DNA of 64,000 nucleotides from Microlunatus phosphovorus NM-1 (GCF_000270245.1 NC_015635.1:2170001-2234000), one strand, 5' to 3'. Shown: positions 34,917 to 45,438, counted from the stretch's first letter. Numbers and translations are program-made. The notes: generated by a model from the sequence alone, not told the origin.

Positions 34917-37043
34917 TCAGGTGGCCGAGTCGTCGTCGGCATGAATGAGCCGGTCGCCGGAGCGGACCAGGTGCAGGTATGACATGTGCCGTTCGTACTG
35001 GTCGAGTACGTCACCGAGGATCTGGTCCTGGGTGTAGCCGTTGATCGAGTAGCCCTGGGTGCCCTCGGCCAGGTGCACCTCGGTCCGGTAGTAGTACTCG
35101 GACGTCAGCCGGTGCAGGGCGAAGGTCGGCGCTCGGCTGGCGCGTGGCTCGAGCCGGTAGATGAACGCGGGCTCCTCGCCGAGGTCGGTCTCGAGTTCGA
35201 TGCCCGGCAACCCGTGTGCGGGCCTGCTGTCCCGGACGACGGTGGGTAGGCCGTTCTCGTTCAGCACGGCGGCCACCTCCTCCAGCGCCGGCCGCCCGAC
35301 GTCGGCCAGGAACGTCTCGGCGTCGCTCCGGCTGGGGTAGGTGACGCTACGCCGCAGTCGCTGAGACAGGCTCAGCCGGCTCGAGTCGCTACCGCGGGCC
35401 GCGGAGATCGCCGACGGCAGGGAGTACTGCATGCTGTCGAGCTTGTAGGCCTCTCGGCGCAGCGATCTGTACAGGCCGACAGCGACGAGCGCGATCACGA
35501 TCGAGAACGGCAGGCCCATCACGATGGTCGCGCCGGTCAGGATGCCCAGCCAGTTCTCACCGCCGGCGAACATCATCGCGATGGTCAAGGCGCCGATCGC
35601 GACCGACCAGAAGATCCGCAGCGGGATCGAACAGTCGGCCATCGGGTGTGACAGCCGGGAGGTGAAGTTCCCGAGCACCAGCGCGCCGGAGTCGGCCGAG
35701 GTCACGTAGTAGAGGAAGCCGGTCAGGGTGGCCACCACGATCACCGGACCGGCCGCCGGAAAGCCTTCCAGGAACGCGTAGAAGCCGTGTTCGAACTGGT
35801 TCGCGGTCGTCTCGCCGAAGGCGGCGTCGCCACCCCGGATCCGGGCGATCGCGCTGTTGCCGAAGATCGAGACCCACAGCAGGATGAAGCTGAACGGGAT
35901 CACCAGCACCCCCACCACGAACTGGCGGATGGTGCGGCCCCGGGAGATCCGGGCGAGGAACAGCCCGACGAAGGGTGCCCAGGCGACCCACCAGGCCCAG
36001 AAGAACAAGGTCCACAGACTCTTCCACGCAGTGACATCGCCGCTGGCCAACTCGTCGTACGCCATGGTGTCCAAGGCCAGTCCGGGGAACCCGGTGAGGA
36101 AGTCGCCGACGTTCATCACCAAGGAGTTGAGCAGGAAGCCGGTCTTGTCGAACAACAGCACATAGAACATCAACGCCAGCGAGAGCAGGACGTTCAGCTC
36201 GGACAGCCGCCGGATCCCCTTGTCAACCCCGGAGACCGCCGAGATCGTGCCCAGTGTGACGGACACGACGACCAGTCCCACCTGCGCGGCGCGACCCTCC
36301 TCGATGCCGAAGATCTTGCTCAGTCCGACGTTGAGCAGCGCGATGCTGATCCCCAGTGAGGTCGCGATCCCGAAGATCGTGCCCAGCACGGCGGCCAGGT
36401 CGATCGAGTCGCCGACCCTGCCCCTGAGTCGTTTGCCGAAGATCGGGTAGAGCGCGGACCGGATCGACAGCGGTAGCCCGTGCCGGAAGGAGAAGTAGCC
36501 GAGCGCCATGCCCATCACGGCATACATCGCCCAGCCGCTCACGCCGTAGTGGAAGAGCGTCCAGGTGACGGCCTCCCGCGCGGCTGCGATGGTTTCCGCC
36601 TCACCGGTCGGTGGTGCGAGATACTGGGCCACCGGCTCGGCGACCGAGTAGAACATCAGGTCCGCACCGATCCCCGCGGCGAACAGCATCGCCGTCCAGG
36701 TGAACATGTTGTATTCCGGCCGCGACTCCTCCGGTCCGAGCCGGTATCGGCCGTATCTGGACATACAGATGTAGAGCACGAAGAAGACCAGTGCGGCAGC
36801 GAGCAGGAAGTACCACCAGCCGAATGCCGCGGTGATCAAGGAGACCAGCCGGTCGAGACCACTGCTCATCAGATCCGGCGCGATCAGTGTGAAGACCGTG
36901 ATCAGCACGACAGCACCGGCCGAGCCCGCGAACACGAACCAGTTGATCCCTGAGGGCTTCAGCCGGCCGGGTTCGAGGTCATCGGCTACCGCTCCCAGAA
37001 GCGAGTCGGCATCCGTACGGTGCCGTCCGTCAGTCTCGGACAT
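34917..37043 (-). CDS. betT: BCCT-family choline/betaine transporter (BetT-like)
   Basis: This 708-aa sodium- or proton-coupled transporter has 12 transmembrane helices and the BCCT motifs FAAGIGADLMFYSVAEPVAQ and FFWAWWVAWAPFVGLFLARI. A long cytosolic C-terminal region (about 525-708) is the BetT-type osmoregulatory tail. Placement next to betA and betB points to choline or glycine betaine uptake; BCCT proteins can also carry DMSP. It is 38 bases after betA on the same strand. Confidence 0.9.
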   Translation of the reverse strand: MSETDGRHRTDADSLLGAVADDLEPGRLKPSGINWFVFAGSAGAVVLITVFTLIAPDLMSSGLDRLVSLITAAFGWWYFLLAAALVFFVLYICMSRYGRYRLGPEESRPEYNMFTWTAMLFAAGIGADLMFYSVAEPVAQYLAPPTGEAETIAAAREAVTWTLFHYGVSGWAMYAVMGMALGYFSFRHGLPLSIRSALYPIFGKRLRGRVGDSIDLAAVLGTIFGIATSLGISIALLNVGLSKIFGIEEGRAAQVGLVVVSVTLGTISAVSGVDKGIRRLSELNVLLSLALMFYVLLFDKTGFLLNSLVMNVGDFLTGFPGLALDTMAYDELASGDVTAWKSLWTLFFWAWWVAWAPFVGLFLARISRGRTIRQFVVGVLVIPFSFILLWVSIFGNSAIARIRGGDAAFGETTANQFEHGFYAFLEGFPAAGPVIVVATLTGFLYYVTSADSGALVLGNFTSRLSHPMADCSIPLRIFWSVAIGALTIAMMFAGGENWLGILTGATIVMGLPFSIVIALVAVGLYRSLRREAYKLDSMQYSLPSAISAARGSDSSRLSLSQRLRRSVTYPSRSDAETFLADVGRPALEEVAAVLNENGLPTVVRDSRPAHGLPGIELETDLGEEPAFIYRLEPRASRAPTFALHRLTSEYYYRTEVHLAEGTQGYSINGYTQDQILGDVLDQYERHMSYLHLVRSGDRLIHADDDSAT

Positions 37044-37081
37044 TCCTGGCCCCTTTCACGGCTCTACCGACGACGTCGCGC

Positions 37082-38812
37082 TCATGCCGACGTCGCCCTC
37101 GGCCCCTTGACCGTCCCCGGCGCCGCCTCGTTGCGCGGATCCCCGGACGGATACAGCGGCATGCCCTCGCCGTGGCGATAGAACGGCACCTCGGTCAGCG
37201 GGGCGAGAGGCGTGTTGCCGGCGATCAGGTCCGACGCCTTCTCGGCCACCATCATCGTCGGCGCATAGATATTGCCGTTGGTGACGTAGGGGAAGACCGA
37301 GGCGTCGACGACACGCAGCCCCTCGGTGCCGTGCACGCGCATCGTCTCGGGGTCGACGACACTCAGGTCATCGGTGCCCATCTTCGCGGTGCAGGACGGG
37401 TGCAAGGCGGTCTCGGCGTCCTTGGCGACCCAGTCGAGGATCTCCTGATCGGTTTCCACGCTCGGCCCGGGCGAGATCTCACCGGCATCGAACGCCGCCA
37501 GTGCCGGCTGACCGAGGATGTCGCGCGCCGCGCGGATCATCTCGATCCACTCGCGGCGATCGCTCTCGGTCGACAGGTAGTTGAACTGCAGCGCGGGGTG
37601 TTCCAGCGGGTCGGTCGAGCGGATCTTGAGGTGACCGCGGACATCGGAGTACATGGGGCCGATGTGCACCTGATAGCCATGTTCGGCCGCCGACTTCGAT
37701 CCGTCGTAGCGAACCGCGATCGGAAGGAAGTGGAACATCAGGTTGGGGTAGCTGACCTGATCGTTGCTGCGGATGAAGCCGCCGGCCTCGAAGTGGTTGG
37801 AGGCGCCGACGCCTGACCGCAGGAAAAGCCATTCGGCGCCGATCCGCGGTGCCTTCCAGTAGTTGAACCAGGGCCCGATCGACACGGGCTGCTTGCACTC
37901 GTGCTGGAGGTAGACCTCGAGATGGTCCTGCAGGTTCTCGCCGACCCCGGGCAGGTCGACCGTCGGCCGAATGCCGAGTGCGCGCAACTCCTCGGCGTTG
38001 CCGATGCCGGCGAGCTGGAGCAACTGGGGCGAGTTGAATGCGCCCCCGCACAGGATCACCTCGCCGGCACCGACCGAGCGTTTCAGCTTGCCCGCACGGA
38101 GGTAGTCCACGCCGACCGCGCGGTTGCCCTGCAGCCGGAGGCCGGTGACCTGGGAGAGCGTGTGGATCGTCAGGTTCTTCCGGCTGCGGACCGGGTGCAG
38201 GTACGCCCGGGCGGCACTCAGCCGTCGACCGCGGTAGACGTTGCGATCGAACGGAGCGAAGCCCTCCTGTCGATAGCCGTTGACGTCATCGGTGGGTGGA
38301 TAGCCGGCTTGTTGGGTGGCTTCCAGGAAGGCACCGAAGAGCGGGGAGGTGGCCGGCCCGCGAGTGAGGGTCAGCGGCCCCGAGCCGCCGCGCCAGGCAT
38401 CGGCGCCGGCCAGGCAGTTCTCCATCCGCTTGAAGTACGGCAGGACGTGCGCATAGTCCCAGGTCTGCATGCCCGGCTCGGCGGCCCAGCGCTCGTAGTC
38501 CAAGGGGTTGCCGCGCTGGAAGATCATGCCGTTGATCGAGCTCGAGCCGCCCAGCACCTTGCCTCGGGCGTGGTAGACCCGCCTGCCGCCCATATGCGGC
38601 TCCGGCTCCGATTCGTACTTCCAGTCGTAGAACCGGCTGCCGATCGGGAACGGCAGTGCCGCCGGCATGTGGACGAGGGGATCGATCCGGAAGTCGCTAC
38701 GGCCCGCCTCGAGGACGAGGACGGACGTTCCCGGGTCGACACTGAGTCGGTTGGCCACGGCCGAGCCGGCGGAGCCGCCGCCCACGATCACGTAGTCGTA
38801 GCTCTGGGTCAT
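37082..38812 (-). CDS. betA: choline dehydrogenase (GMC oxidoreductase)
   Basis: This 576-aa FAD enzyme oxidises choline to betaine aldehyde. It shows [19 protein letters not shown] at the N-terminus, GMC signature 1 [19 protein letters not shown] and signature 2 [15 protein letters not shown]. The catalytic His region is HPSCTAKMG, and [14 protein letters not shown] ends the fold. Other GMC alcohol substrates are possible, but betB and betT neighbours support choline. ATG 38812 overlaps the betB stop. Confidence 0.9.
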   Translation of the reverse strand: MTQSYDYVIVGGGSAGSAVANRLSVDPGTSVLVLEAGRSDFRIDPLVHMPAALPFPIGSRFYDWKYESEPEPHMGGRRVYHARGKVLGGSSSINGMIFQRGNPLDYERWAAEPGMQTWDYAHVLPYFKRMENCLAGADAWRGGSGPLTLTRGPATSPLFGAFLEATQQAGYPPTDDVNGYRQEGFAPFDRNVYRGRRLSAARAYLHPVRSRKNLTIHTLSQVTGLRLQGNRAVGVDYLRAGKLKRSVGAGEVILCGGAFNSPQLLQLAGIGNAEELRALGIRPTVDLPGVGENLQDHLEVYLQHECKQPVSIGPWFNYWKAPRIGAEWLFLRSGVGASNHFEAGGFIRSNDQVSYPNLMFHFLPIAVRYDGSKSAAEHGYQVHIGPMYSDVRGHLKIRSTDPLEHPALQFNYLSTESDRREWIEMIRAARDILGQPALAAFDAGEISPGPSVETDQEILDWVAKDAETALHPSCTAKMGTDDLSVVDPETMRVHGTEGLRVVDASVFPYVTNGNIYAPTMMVAEKASDLIAGNTPLAPLTEVPFYRHGEGMPLYPSGDPRNEAAPGTVKGPRATSA

Positions 38813-40341
38813 CGTTGACACTCCTCGGTCTCGGCAGGCTCGGTCCCGGCAGGCTCGGTCCCGAACCAGCCCGACGGCGCCGGTCTGTGGTTGTGCCAGA
38901 TGTGCTTGGTCTCGCGGTACTCCGCCAGCCCGGCGAGCCCTAGCTCGCGGCCGATGCCGCTCTGCTTGAAGCCACCCCATTCCGCCTGCGGCACGTAGGG
39001 GTGGTAGTCGTTGATCCACACGGTGCCGTGCCGCAATCGGGCGGCGACCCGCTCGGCGCGTCCGGCGTTCTCGCTCCACACGGCGCCGGCCAGTCCGTAG
39101 ATGGTGTCGTTCGCGAGTTCGACGGCTCGGTCCTCGGCCTCGTCCCGACTCGCGCCGGCGAAGGTCTCGACGGTCATCACCGGGCCGAAGGACTCGTCCT
39201 GCACGCAGGACATGTCCTTGGTGCAACGGTCGAGGACGGTCGGCAGGTAGTAGTAGCCGTCTTGCAGTCGTGGCTCCTGGGGACGCATGCCGCCGACTCG
39301 CAGCACCGCGCCGTCGGCGATGCCCGCGGCGACGTACGCCTCGACCTTGTCGCGATGGGCTGCGCTGATCAGTGGGCCGGTCTCGGCGGCCGGGTCGTCC
39401 GGACCGCCGAGTCGGATCCGGGCGGCCCGCCGCACGAGCTCGTCGACGAAGTCGTCGCGAATCGACTCCTCCACGATGAGCCGGGTGCCCGCCGAGCAGA
39501 CCTGCCCGGAATCCAGGAACACCGCCGTGAGGGCATTGTCGAGGGCCGCCTCACGGTCGGCGTCGGCGAACACGATGTTGGGGTTCTTGCCGCCGAGCTC
39601 CAGGGCGATCCGCTTCACGGTCGGTGCCGCGGCCGCCATGATCGTGCGTCCGGTCACGAGCCCGCCGGTGAACGAGACCAGATCGACGTCCTCGTCGCTG
39701 GTCAGGGCTGGGCCGACCCGGCCGCCCGCGCCCAGGATGAGGTTGGCGACACCCTTGGGCAGCCCGAGCTCGTCGAGGGTGCGCACCAGCCAGATCGCCG
39801 TGGACGGAGTCAGCTCGCTCGGCTTCAGGACGAAGGTATTGCCTGCCGCAAGTGCCGGCGCGACCTTCCACGACGTCTGCAGCAGTGGGAAGTTCCACGG
39901 TGTGATCAGCGTGCAGACGCCGACCGGCTCGTGCACGACACGGCTGGACACGTGGGTCGGGCCGGGATCGACGACTCGGCCGGCCTCGGCACCAGCGAGT
40001 GCGGCGAAATGCCGGAACACCGAGACCACGTCGTCCATGTCGGTCCGTGCCTCGACCATGCGCTTGCCGGTGTCGAGTGCCTCCAGCCGGGCGACCTGCT
40101 CCTTCTCCGCCGCAAGCCGGGCTGCGACTGCCGTGAGCAGGGCCGCGCGGTCAGGTGTGGCGGTGCCCGGCCATGGACCGTGGTCGAAGGCGCGACGTGC
40201 CGCGCGTACGGCGGCGATGGCGTCGTCCGCGGTGGCCTCGGGCACTGTCGCGACCAGAGAACCGTCCGCCGGACATCGGATCTCGCGGGTCGCGTTGTCC
40301 GAGGCTTGCCTCCATTGACCATCAACGAACAAAGCCGTCAT
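38809..40341 (-). CDS. betB: betaine aldehyde dehydrogenase
   Basis: This 510-aa NAD(P)-dependent aldehyde dehydrogenase converts betaine aldehyde to glycine betaine. It has [20 protein letters not shown], the catalytic Glu in LELGGKNP and the catalytic Cys in [10 protein letters not shown]. The start at 40341 follows AGAGGAAG. It is the first gene of the betB-betA-betT operon and is divergent from a GntR regulator. A C-terminal [13 protein letters not shown] run is low-complexity. Confidence 0.9.
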   Translation of the reverse strand: MTALFVDGQWRQASDNATREIRCPADGSLVATVPEATADDAIAAVRAARRAFDHGPWPGTATPDRAALLTAVAARLAAEKEQVARLEALDTGKRMVEARTDMDDVVSVFRHFAALAGAEAGRVVDPGPTHVSSRVVHEPVGVCTLITPWNFPLLQTSWKVAPALAAGNTFVLKPSELTPSTAIWLVRTLDELGLPKGVANLILGAGGRVGPALTSDEDVDLVSFTGGLVTGRTIMAAAAPTVKRIALELGGKNPNIVFADADREAALDNALTAVFLDSGQVCSAGTRLIVEESIRDDFVDELVRRAARIRLGGPDDPAAETGPLISAAHRDKVEAYVAAGIADGAVLRVGGMRPQEPRLQDGYYYLPTVLDRCTKDMSCVQDESFGPVMTVETFAGASRDEAEDRAVELANDTIYGLAGAVWSENAGRAERVAARLRHGTVWINDYHPYVPQAEWGGFKQSGIGRELGLAGLAEYRETKHIWHNHRPAPSGWFGTEPAGTEPAETEECQR

Positions 40342-40462
40342 CGGACTTCCTCTCTCCGCCACGGAGTCAAGCAGAACCTCGATAGGAAAGCAATAACCTA
40401 TTAAGTCAAAGGATTGTTGGCTCGTGGTCGATGCCGTCGTGCTAATTTGGCGCGTGTCTTCC

Positions 40463-41230
40463 ATGCCCGCCGAGGATTCGATCGACTCGTCGTCGATCGG
40501 CTTGCTTGCCATGCTGCGACCCGGTGAGATCGCGGGATCCACGCTGGCAAGTCAAGTGGCCTCGCAGCTCGACGCAGCGATCGCCATGGGGATTCTCGCC
40601 AAGGGGACTCGGCTGCCCAGCGAGCCCGAGTTGGCGGCGGCGCTGGGAGTCTCACAGATGACTCTTCGCTCGGCGCTGGCCACTCTGCGTACCAGGGGTC
40701 TGATTGCCACCGTCCGTGGCCGAGGTGGCGGCAGCGTGGTGAGAGGTCGCGCCGAGCCGCTCGAGTCCGCCATTCGTGGGCGGCTGTTGACCACCGGCGC
40801 GGACGAGTTGCGTGACCTCGGAGACCTCTACTCCGCTGTCACTGCGGCGGCCGCCGGGCTGGCGGCCGGCCGGGCCGACGAAAACGACATCCTGGGTCTG
40901 GAGGAGTTGGCGACCCTGCTTTCGACGGCTACGACGGCGGGTGAGTTCTGGCGCCTCGCGAGCCGATTCCAGGTGAAGACCGGCATGGCGGCCCAATCAG
41001 GTCGACTCACCGCGGCGATTCTGCGGGTTCAGATCGACCTGGCCGGCCTGCGCTCGAACGCTATCGATCGAGAGTCGTTGGCGGCCGGGTTCCCGCACAG
41101 CCGGATCGTCGAGTCGATTCGTGACGGCGACGAGCGAGCTGCGAGGGAGGCGGCCGCGCAGCAGTGCGATGCCGAGATTCAGGCGTTGATCAACTGCCGT
41201 CTGCAGCTGTTGCTCGAGACCGACGGCTGA
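40463..41230 (+). CDS. GntR/FadR-family regulator of the bet operon
   Basis: This 255-aa protein has a winged helix (about 25-90; EPELAAALGVSQMTLRSALA) and a helical FCD-type effector domain. It is divergent from betB, which makes it the likely local choline/betaine regulator in place of BetI. GTG 40454 is an alternative start; TAATTT at 40443 could be its -10, giving a leaderless message. A 44-bp palindrome follows its stop codon. Confidence 0.8.
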   Translation: MPAEDSIDSSSIGLLAMLRPGEIAGSTLASQVASQLDAAIAMGILAKGTRLPSEPELAAALGVSQMTLRSALATLRTRGLIATVRGRGGGSVVRGRAEPLESAIRGRLLTTGADELRDLGDLYSAVTAAAAGLAAGRADENDILGLEELATLLSTATTAGEFWRLASRFQVKTGMAAQSGRLTAAILRVQIDLAGLRSNAIDRESLAAGFPHSRIVESIRDGDERAAREAAAQQCDAEIQALINCRLQLLLETDG

Positions 41231-41262
41231 TTCCGGCTGATTCGGCAACAAGTCAAGCGTTG

Positions 41263-41306
41263 ACTATGGGCGTCTGCCCACAGTACTGTGGGCAGACGCC
41301 CATAGT
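41263..41306. repeat. perfect 44-bp palindrome
   Basis: The sequence actatgggcgtctgcccaca and onward to 41306 is its own reverse complement over 44 bases with no loop; outer GCGT/ACGC pairs extend it. It sits 32 bases after the GntR stop and 19 bases before the start of a Cache-like gene, just ahead of its GCAGGAG site. It may be a transcriptional terminator or attenuator, a large operator, or a cruciform site. Confidence 0.85.
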
Positions 41307-41325
41307 TGACGCAGGAGTTGCTTAC

Positions 41326-42153
41326 ATGGTCGAGATCGACATCGCTATGACGATCACCGTGGAGCGAGCTGTGCTCGCGATCCGCTCCGCGATCCAGCCG
41401 TTGCTGAGTGAGCTACGAGTGATCTCCGCTGCGCTGCAGCGGAACAGAGCCGCCGGGCTCGTCGCTCCGCCGCGATGCGCCTTCGATTTCATGGCCGAGT
41501 TGGTGGTGCCGTTGCTCGAACGGCAGGGGCCACTCATCGTCGGGGCGGGTGTCGCCTATTCTCCCGGCTCACTCGTCGACCAGGTCAGTTGGCTGGACTG
41601 GTGGTCGCGCCGGGACCTGGGTCGATTCGGGCACGTCTGGTATGACCTCGATCCACAATCGGTGAGTTTCTACGACTATGCGTCCAGGGAGTGGTTTCAA
41701 GCGCCCCGGGAGTCAGGGCTGCCGGTGGCCATCGGACCCTATGTCGACGCCGGCGAGACCTTCGTCAACACGGTCCGGCTGGCGATGCCGGTGCCCACCG
41801 CCTCCGGCATCCACGTCCTGGGCTGCGACTTGTCGCTGGCCCACCTGGAATCGCTGTTCGTCCAGGCGATTGCGGCCGTCGATCCCGTCTTTGCCCTGGT
41901 CGGCGGCGGCGGCCGGGTGCTCGCCTCGAACTCTGCTCGGCACGCACCCGGCACCAAAGCGTCGGACGCCTGGCACTCCTGGCCGGCATTCTCGGCTGAG
42001 GACGGATTCGGCACCGTGTGGACGATCCGAGCGCCGGACGCCTATCCGGGAGGACGGCGTCGGCCGTCGAGTCAAGCGGGTACGTGCGCCAGCCGACGCA
42101 GCATTTCGCGGGTTGCGGCCGGCGTCTCGGGCACTGCGGAAAGAGCGACGTAG
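41326..42153 (+). CDS. Cache-like sensor-domain protein
   Basis: This 275-aa protein has a PDC/Cache-like core (VSFYDYASREWFQAPRES, then GPYVDAGETFVNTVRLAMPV and IHVLGCDLSL), as found in ligand sensors. No transmembrane helix or output domain is seen, so it is a cytosolic stand-alone sensor; pairing with the GntR gene just upstream is notable. The last 27 residues lie opposite the tetR gene and are unlike the rest, so the true end may have been lost by frameshift. The family call is moderate. Confidence 0.55.
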   Translation: MVEIDIAMTITVERAVLAIRSAIQPLLSELRVISAALQRNRAAGLVAPPRCAFDFMAELVVPLLERQGPLIVGAGVAYSPGSLVDQVSWLDWWSRRDLGRFGHVWYDLDPQSVSFYDYASREWFQAPRESGLPVAIGPYVDAGETFVNTVRLAMPVPTASGIHVLGCDLSLAHLESLFVQAIAAVDPVFALVGGGGRVLASNSARHAPGTKASDAWHSWPAFSAEDGFGTVWTIRAPDAYPGGRRRPSSQAGTCASRRSISRVAAGVSGTAERAT

Positions 42154-42620
42154 CAACAGGCTCCTTCGATGTAGGTGTTGATCGCGCGCGCCGTCGCCTG
42201 GTCGAAGAACTTCTCCAGCATCTGCTGCCCGATGTCGATCATGCCGGCCGTGAGTGACTGGTAGTCAGGTGACCGCAAGGTGATGGCATAGAGCTCGTAG
42301 TAGAGGATCAGCTCTCGTCGCGAGCTCTGGAAGTCCTCGTGAATGAGCTGGACGGCGGCCTCCACGGCGCCTGAGGCGTCCTCGACCGTCGCGAACCGAT
42401 TCTCGATCTGGTCTCTGATCACCTGCACGCAACGTGTGAAGGCCTCCTTCAGGAGATGGTCGCTGTTCTCGAAGTGATAGCTCAACGAGCCGACCTGGAC
42501 GCCGGCATCGGCCGCAACCCGGCGCTGGGACGTTCCCGCGACGCCGTGCTCGGCTATCGAGTCGATCGTCGCCTCGATGATCCGATCGCGACGAGTGGGG
42601 TCGTGTCGGCGTGTCCTCAT
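42072..42620 (-). CDS. TetR-family transcriptional regulator
   Basis: This 182-aa protein has a TetR helix-turn-helix (about 8-55; GTSQRRVAADAGVQVGSLSY) and a helical ligand domain. AAGGACG precedes ATG 42620. Its 3' end overlaps the Cache-like frame by 82 bases tail to tail. The target is unknown; the nearest co-oriented gene is the VOC protein. Confidence 0.85.
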   Translation of the reverse strand: MRTRRHDPTRRDRIIEATIDSIAEHGVAGTSQRRVAADAGVQVGSLSYHFENSDHLLKEAFTRCVQVIRDQIENRFATVEDASGAVEAAVQLIHEDFQSSRRELILYYELYAITLRSPDYQSLTAGMIDIGQQMLEKFFDQATARAINTYIEGACCYVALSAVPETPAATREMLRRLAHVPA

Positions 42621-42757
42621 GCTCGTCCTTCTGCCCGAAAGGGCCACGGATGGTGGCCTCACCTTGTGTGGGCGAACGTACATATCAGACGCTGTGCGCG
42701 CAACCGCCGCCCTGGGCGGATGCCGACCCGTGGGCCATGCGGCCTGCTCTCGGCGCC

Positions 42758-43162
42758 TCAGCCGTCCTGGCCGTCGTCCGGGTCACCACCGGGACGGTAG
42801 GGGGTGAGGACGCAGAACTCGTTGCCCTCCGGGTCGGCCAGCACCATCCAGCCCCGCTCGCCGTTGCGTAGGTCGTTGACCTGGGTGGCGCCGAGGGCGA
42901 GGATTCGCTCGATTTCTTCGTCTCGGCTGCGATCGGTGGGTCGCAGACAGAGGTGCATCCGGTTCTTGACCGTCTTGGGCTCTGGGACGCGGAGGAAGAG
43001 CAGGAACCGGTCGTCTGGTCCCACGAGTCCGCATTCGTCGTCCTCGGGTTTCATCTCCCACGTCTCGTCGACGGTGAAGTCCTCGAGCACCTTCGCCCAC
43101 CACATGGTCTGGGCGTACGGGTCGTGAGCATCGATACAGAAGTTGGACGCGCGACTTGCCAT
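42758..43162 (-). CDS. VOC (glyoxalase-like) family protein
   Basis: This 134-aa protein has the paired beta-alpha-beta-beta-beta modules of the vicinal oxygen chelate fold (FCIDAHDPYAQTMWWAKVLE and WMVLADPEGNEFCVLTPY). Members include dioxygenases, isomerases and antibiotic-binding proteins. The exact reaction is not predictable. Confidence 0.82.
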   Translation of the reverse strand: MASRASNFCIDAHDPYAQTMWWAKVLEDFTVDETWEMKPEDDECGLVGPDDRFLLFLRVPEPKTVKNRMHLCLRPTDRSRDEEIERILALGATQVNDLRNGERGWMVLADPEGNEFCVLTPYRPGGDPDDGQDG

Positions 43163-43164
43163 GG

Positions 43165-43197
43165 CTCCACCGTCACAAACTCGGCGGCTGCTGTCTA
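43165..43197. repeat. 33-bp dispersed repeat, copy 2
   Basis: This matches 34778-34810 with a few mismatches, in the same orientation on the plus strand. It lies directly upstream of the VOC gene start. Confidence 0.55.
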
Positions 43198-43218
43198 CCG
43201 TGATCTTGACTCGTCGCG

Positions 43219-43887
43219 TCAGAGCACGCTGCGAATGGCTCGCTCGAAGCCCGTGACGTGCCCCAGGGTCAACGAAGCGGCAAGGTCTCCGTCGCCGGCG
43301 GCGATGGCTTCGAGCAGGCCGGCGTGATCGCGGATGTGCTCGGCCAGATCAGGGAGCTTGTCGATGACCAGGCACCAAATCCGGGTCGCGAGATTGTCGT
43401 AGCGGGTCAGCACATCTTCCAGATGCGAGTTGCCGGTGGCACGGTAGATCAGTTGGTGGATCGCCCGGTCCTCGGTGATGAAGGCGGTCCGATCGCCGTC
43501 GACGACCTGCAGGTCGCGGACCAGATTCGCGGTCTCGCGCATCTCCAGCCGCTGTGCCGGCGTGGCGTTCTCCGCGGCCCGGCGCGCCGCATGGGGCTCC
43601 AGCAGTTGCCGGATATCGGAGATGGAGCCCAGCTCGGTGACATCCACGACTGTGGCGAAGGTGCCCCGCCGTGGATAGGAGACCACGAGGTGGTCGGTCT
43701 CGAGACGTTTCAGGGCCTCGCGCACCGGCGTACGACCGACACCCAGCTCCGCGGCCAGCGCCACGTCGTTGATCGGATCGCCCGGGCGGATATCGAGCAT
43801 GATCAGCCGATCCTTGATCTGCTGATAGGCGAGGCCGGCGAGAGAGATCGCCGGACTGCGCTCCTCAACATGCAGGTCGACGATCAT
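43219..43887 (-). CDS. GntR/FadR-family regulator of the glyA-sox operon
   Basis: This 222-aa protein has a winged helix (NDVALAAELGVGRTPVREAL) and an FCD domain with conserved His residues (DRAIHQLIYRATGN, TLGHVTGFERA). It is divergent from glyA-soxBDAG-sdaA, so it likely controls sarcosine breakdown. TGATATATCA-type boxes lie in the gap between them. Confidence 0.85.
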   Translation of the reverse strand: MIVDLHVEERSPAISLAGLAYQQIKDRLIMLDIRPGDPINDVALAAELGVGRTPVREALKRLETDHLVVSYPRRGTFATVVDVTELGSISDIRQLLEPHAARRAAENATPAQRLEMRETANLVRDLQVVDGDRTAFITEDRAIHQLIYRATGNSHLEDVLTRYDNLATRIWCLVIDKLPDLAEHIRDHAGLLEAIAAGDGDLAASLTLGHVTGFERAIRSVL

Positions 43888-43949
43888 GTGGCTACTCCTC
43901 AGCGGCTGGATTGACGTCGCTCATGGCAAGGATACCGTTTGTCACCTTT

Positions 43950-44066
43950 TGATATATCACCGACTTGCCGGAGGGTGCGGGACAACGCGAGGCTGGTGGT
44001 TCGTCGATGGTTGACAGTCGATCGATGCGGCAGCATACTTGTCTTCGCCAATTGATATACTAGTGA
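43950..44066. promoter_or_regulatory. paired TTGATATA boxes between gntR and glyA
   Basis: The perfect palindrome TGATATATCA (43950-43959) and a related TTGATATACTAGTGACATAC (from 44052) lie in this AT-rich divergent gap. They are good candidates for the GntR operator. The second box is about 50 bases before the glyA start. Confidence 0.5.
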
Positions 44067-44118
44067 CATACCAGATGGCTGGTCCATTCGGATGTCCGGG
44101 TACACCCGAGGAGAGCAT

Positions 44119-45438
44119 GTGGTCGAGGTGCTTACGCGTTCGCTCGCGGAGACCGACATTGAGGTACGGGAAGCGATCGACGCCGAGTTGAAGCGTCAGC
44201 AGCAGACCCTGGAGATGATCGCCTCAGAGAACTTCGCACCGACCGCGGTGATGGAGGCCCAAGGTTCGGTGCTGACCAACAAGTACGCGGAGGGCTACCC
44301 GGGTCGGCGCTACTACGGCGGCTGTGAGCACGTCGACGTCATCGAGCGGCTCGCCATCGATCGGATCAAGAGCCTGTTCGGCGCCGAGTTCGCCAACGTG
44401 CAGCCGCACTCCGGCGCGCAGGCCAATGCGGGCGCGATGTTCGCCCTGCTGCAGCCCGGTGACACCATCCTGGGTCTTTCCCTGGCCCATGGCGGTCACC
44501 TCACCCACGGCATGCGGATCAACTTCTCCGGCAAGCTCTATCGGGTCGTGCCGTACGAGGTGAGCAAGGAAGACTTCCTCGTCGACATGGCCGAGGTCGA
44601 GCGACTGGCGCTGGAGCACCGCCCGAAGCTGATCATCGCCGGCTGGTCGGCGTACGCCCGACAGCTGGATTTCGCCGAGTTCCGGCGCATCGCGGACCTG
44701 GTGGACGCGTATCTGATGGTCGATATGGCCCACTTCGCCGGACTCGTGGCGGCCGGTCTGCATCCCAACCCGGTGCCGCACGCCCATGTGGTCACCACCA
44801 CGACGCACAAGACCCTCGGTGGACCGCGCGGTGGCGTGATCTTGACCAACGATGCGGCGATCGCGAAGAAGGTCAACTCTTCGGTCTTCCCCGGCCAGCA
44901 GGGTGGTCCGCTGGAGCATGTGATCGCCGCCAAGGCGGTCGCCTTCAAGCTTGCCGCCGAGCCGAGCTTCCGGGAGCGGCAGGAGCGTACGCTGCGCGGC
45001 GCCAAGATCCTGGCCGACCGGCTGCTCGCCGAGGACCTGGCCGACTCCGGCGTCTCGGTGGTCAGCGGTGGCACCGACGTGCACCTGGTGCTGGTCGACC
45101 TGCGTGACTCCGACCTGGACGGTCAGCAGGGTGAGGATCGGCTGCACTCGATCGGCATCACCGTCAACCGCAATGCGGTGCCCTTCGACCCGCGCCCTCC
45201 GATGGTGTCCTCCGGTCTGCGGATCGGTACGCCGGCGCTGGCGACCCGTGGCTTCGGTGACGCCGAGTTCGCCGAGGTGGCCGATATCATCGCCACGGCC
45301 CTGAAGCCGGGCTTCGATGACGAGGTGCAGGCGCGGCTGCGGGAGCGTGTGACAGCGCTCGCGGAGCAGTTCCCGCTCTATCCGAACCTCGATGCCAGCG
45401 CCAGCGAGACGACCGACCCCAGCGATGGAGACCAGTAA
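44119..45438 (+). CDS. glyA: serine hydroxymethyltransferase
   Basis: This 439-aa PLP enzyme interconverts glycine plus methylene-tetrahydrofolate and serine. It shows [32 protein letters not shown] and the PLP lysine in [19 protein letters not shown] 44119 is preferred because GAGGAGAG lies three bases before it; ATG 44092 lacks a good site. As first gene of the sarcosine operon it uses both products of sarcosine oxidase. Its TAA overlaps the soxB ATG. Confidence 0.93.
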   Translation: MVEVLTRSLAETDIEVREAIDAELKRQQQTLEMIASENFAPTAVMEAQGSVLTNKYAEGYPGRRYYGGCEHVDVIERLAIDRIKSLFGAEFANVQPHSGAQANAGAMFALLQPGDTILGLSLAHGGHLTHGMRINFSGKLYRVVPYEVSKEDFLVDMAEVERLALEHRPKLIIAGWSAYARQLDFAEFRRIADLVDAYLMVDMAHFAGLVAAGLHPNPVPHAHVVTTTTHKTLGGPRGGVILTNDAAIAKKVNSSVFPGQQGGPLEHVIAAKAVAFKLAAEPSFRERQERTLRGAKILADRLLAEDLADSGVSVVSGGTDVHLVLVDLRDSDLDGQQGEDRLHSIGITVNRNAVPFDPRPPMVSSGLRIGTPALATRGFGDAEFAEVADIIATALKPGFDDEVQARLRERVTALAEQFPLYPNLDASASETTDPSDGDQ

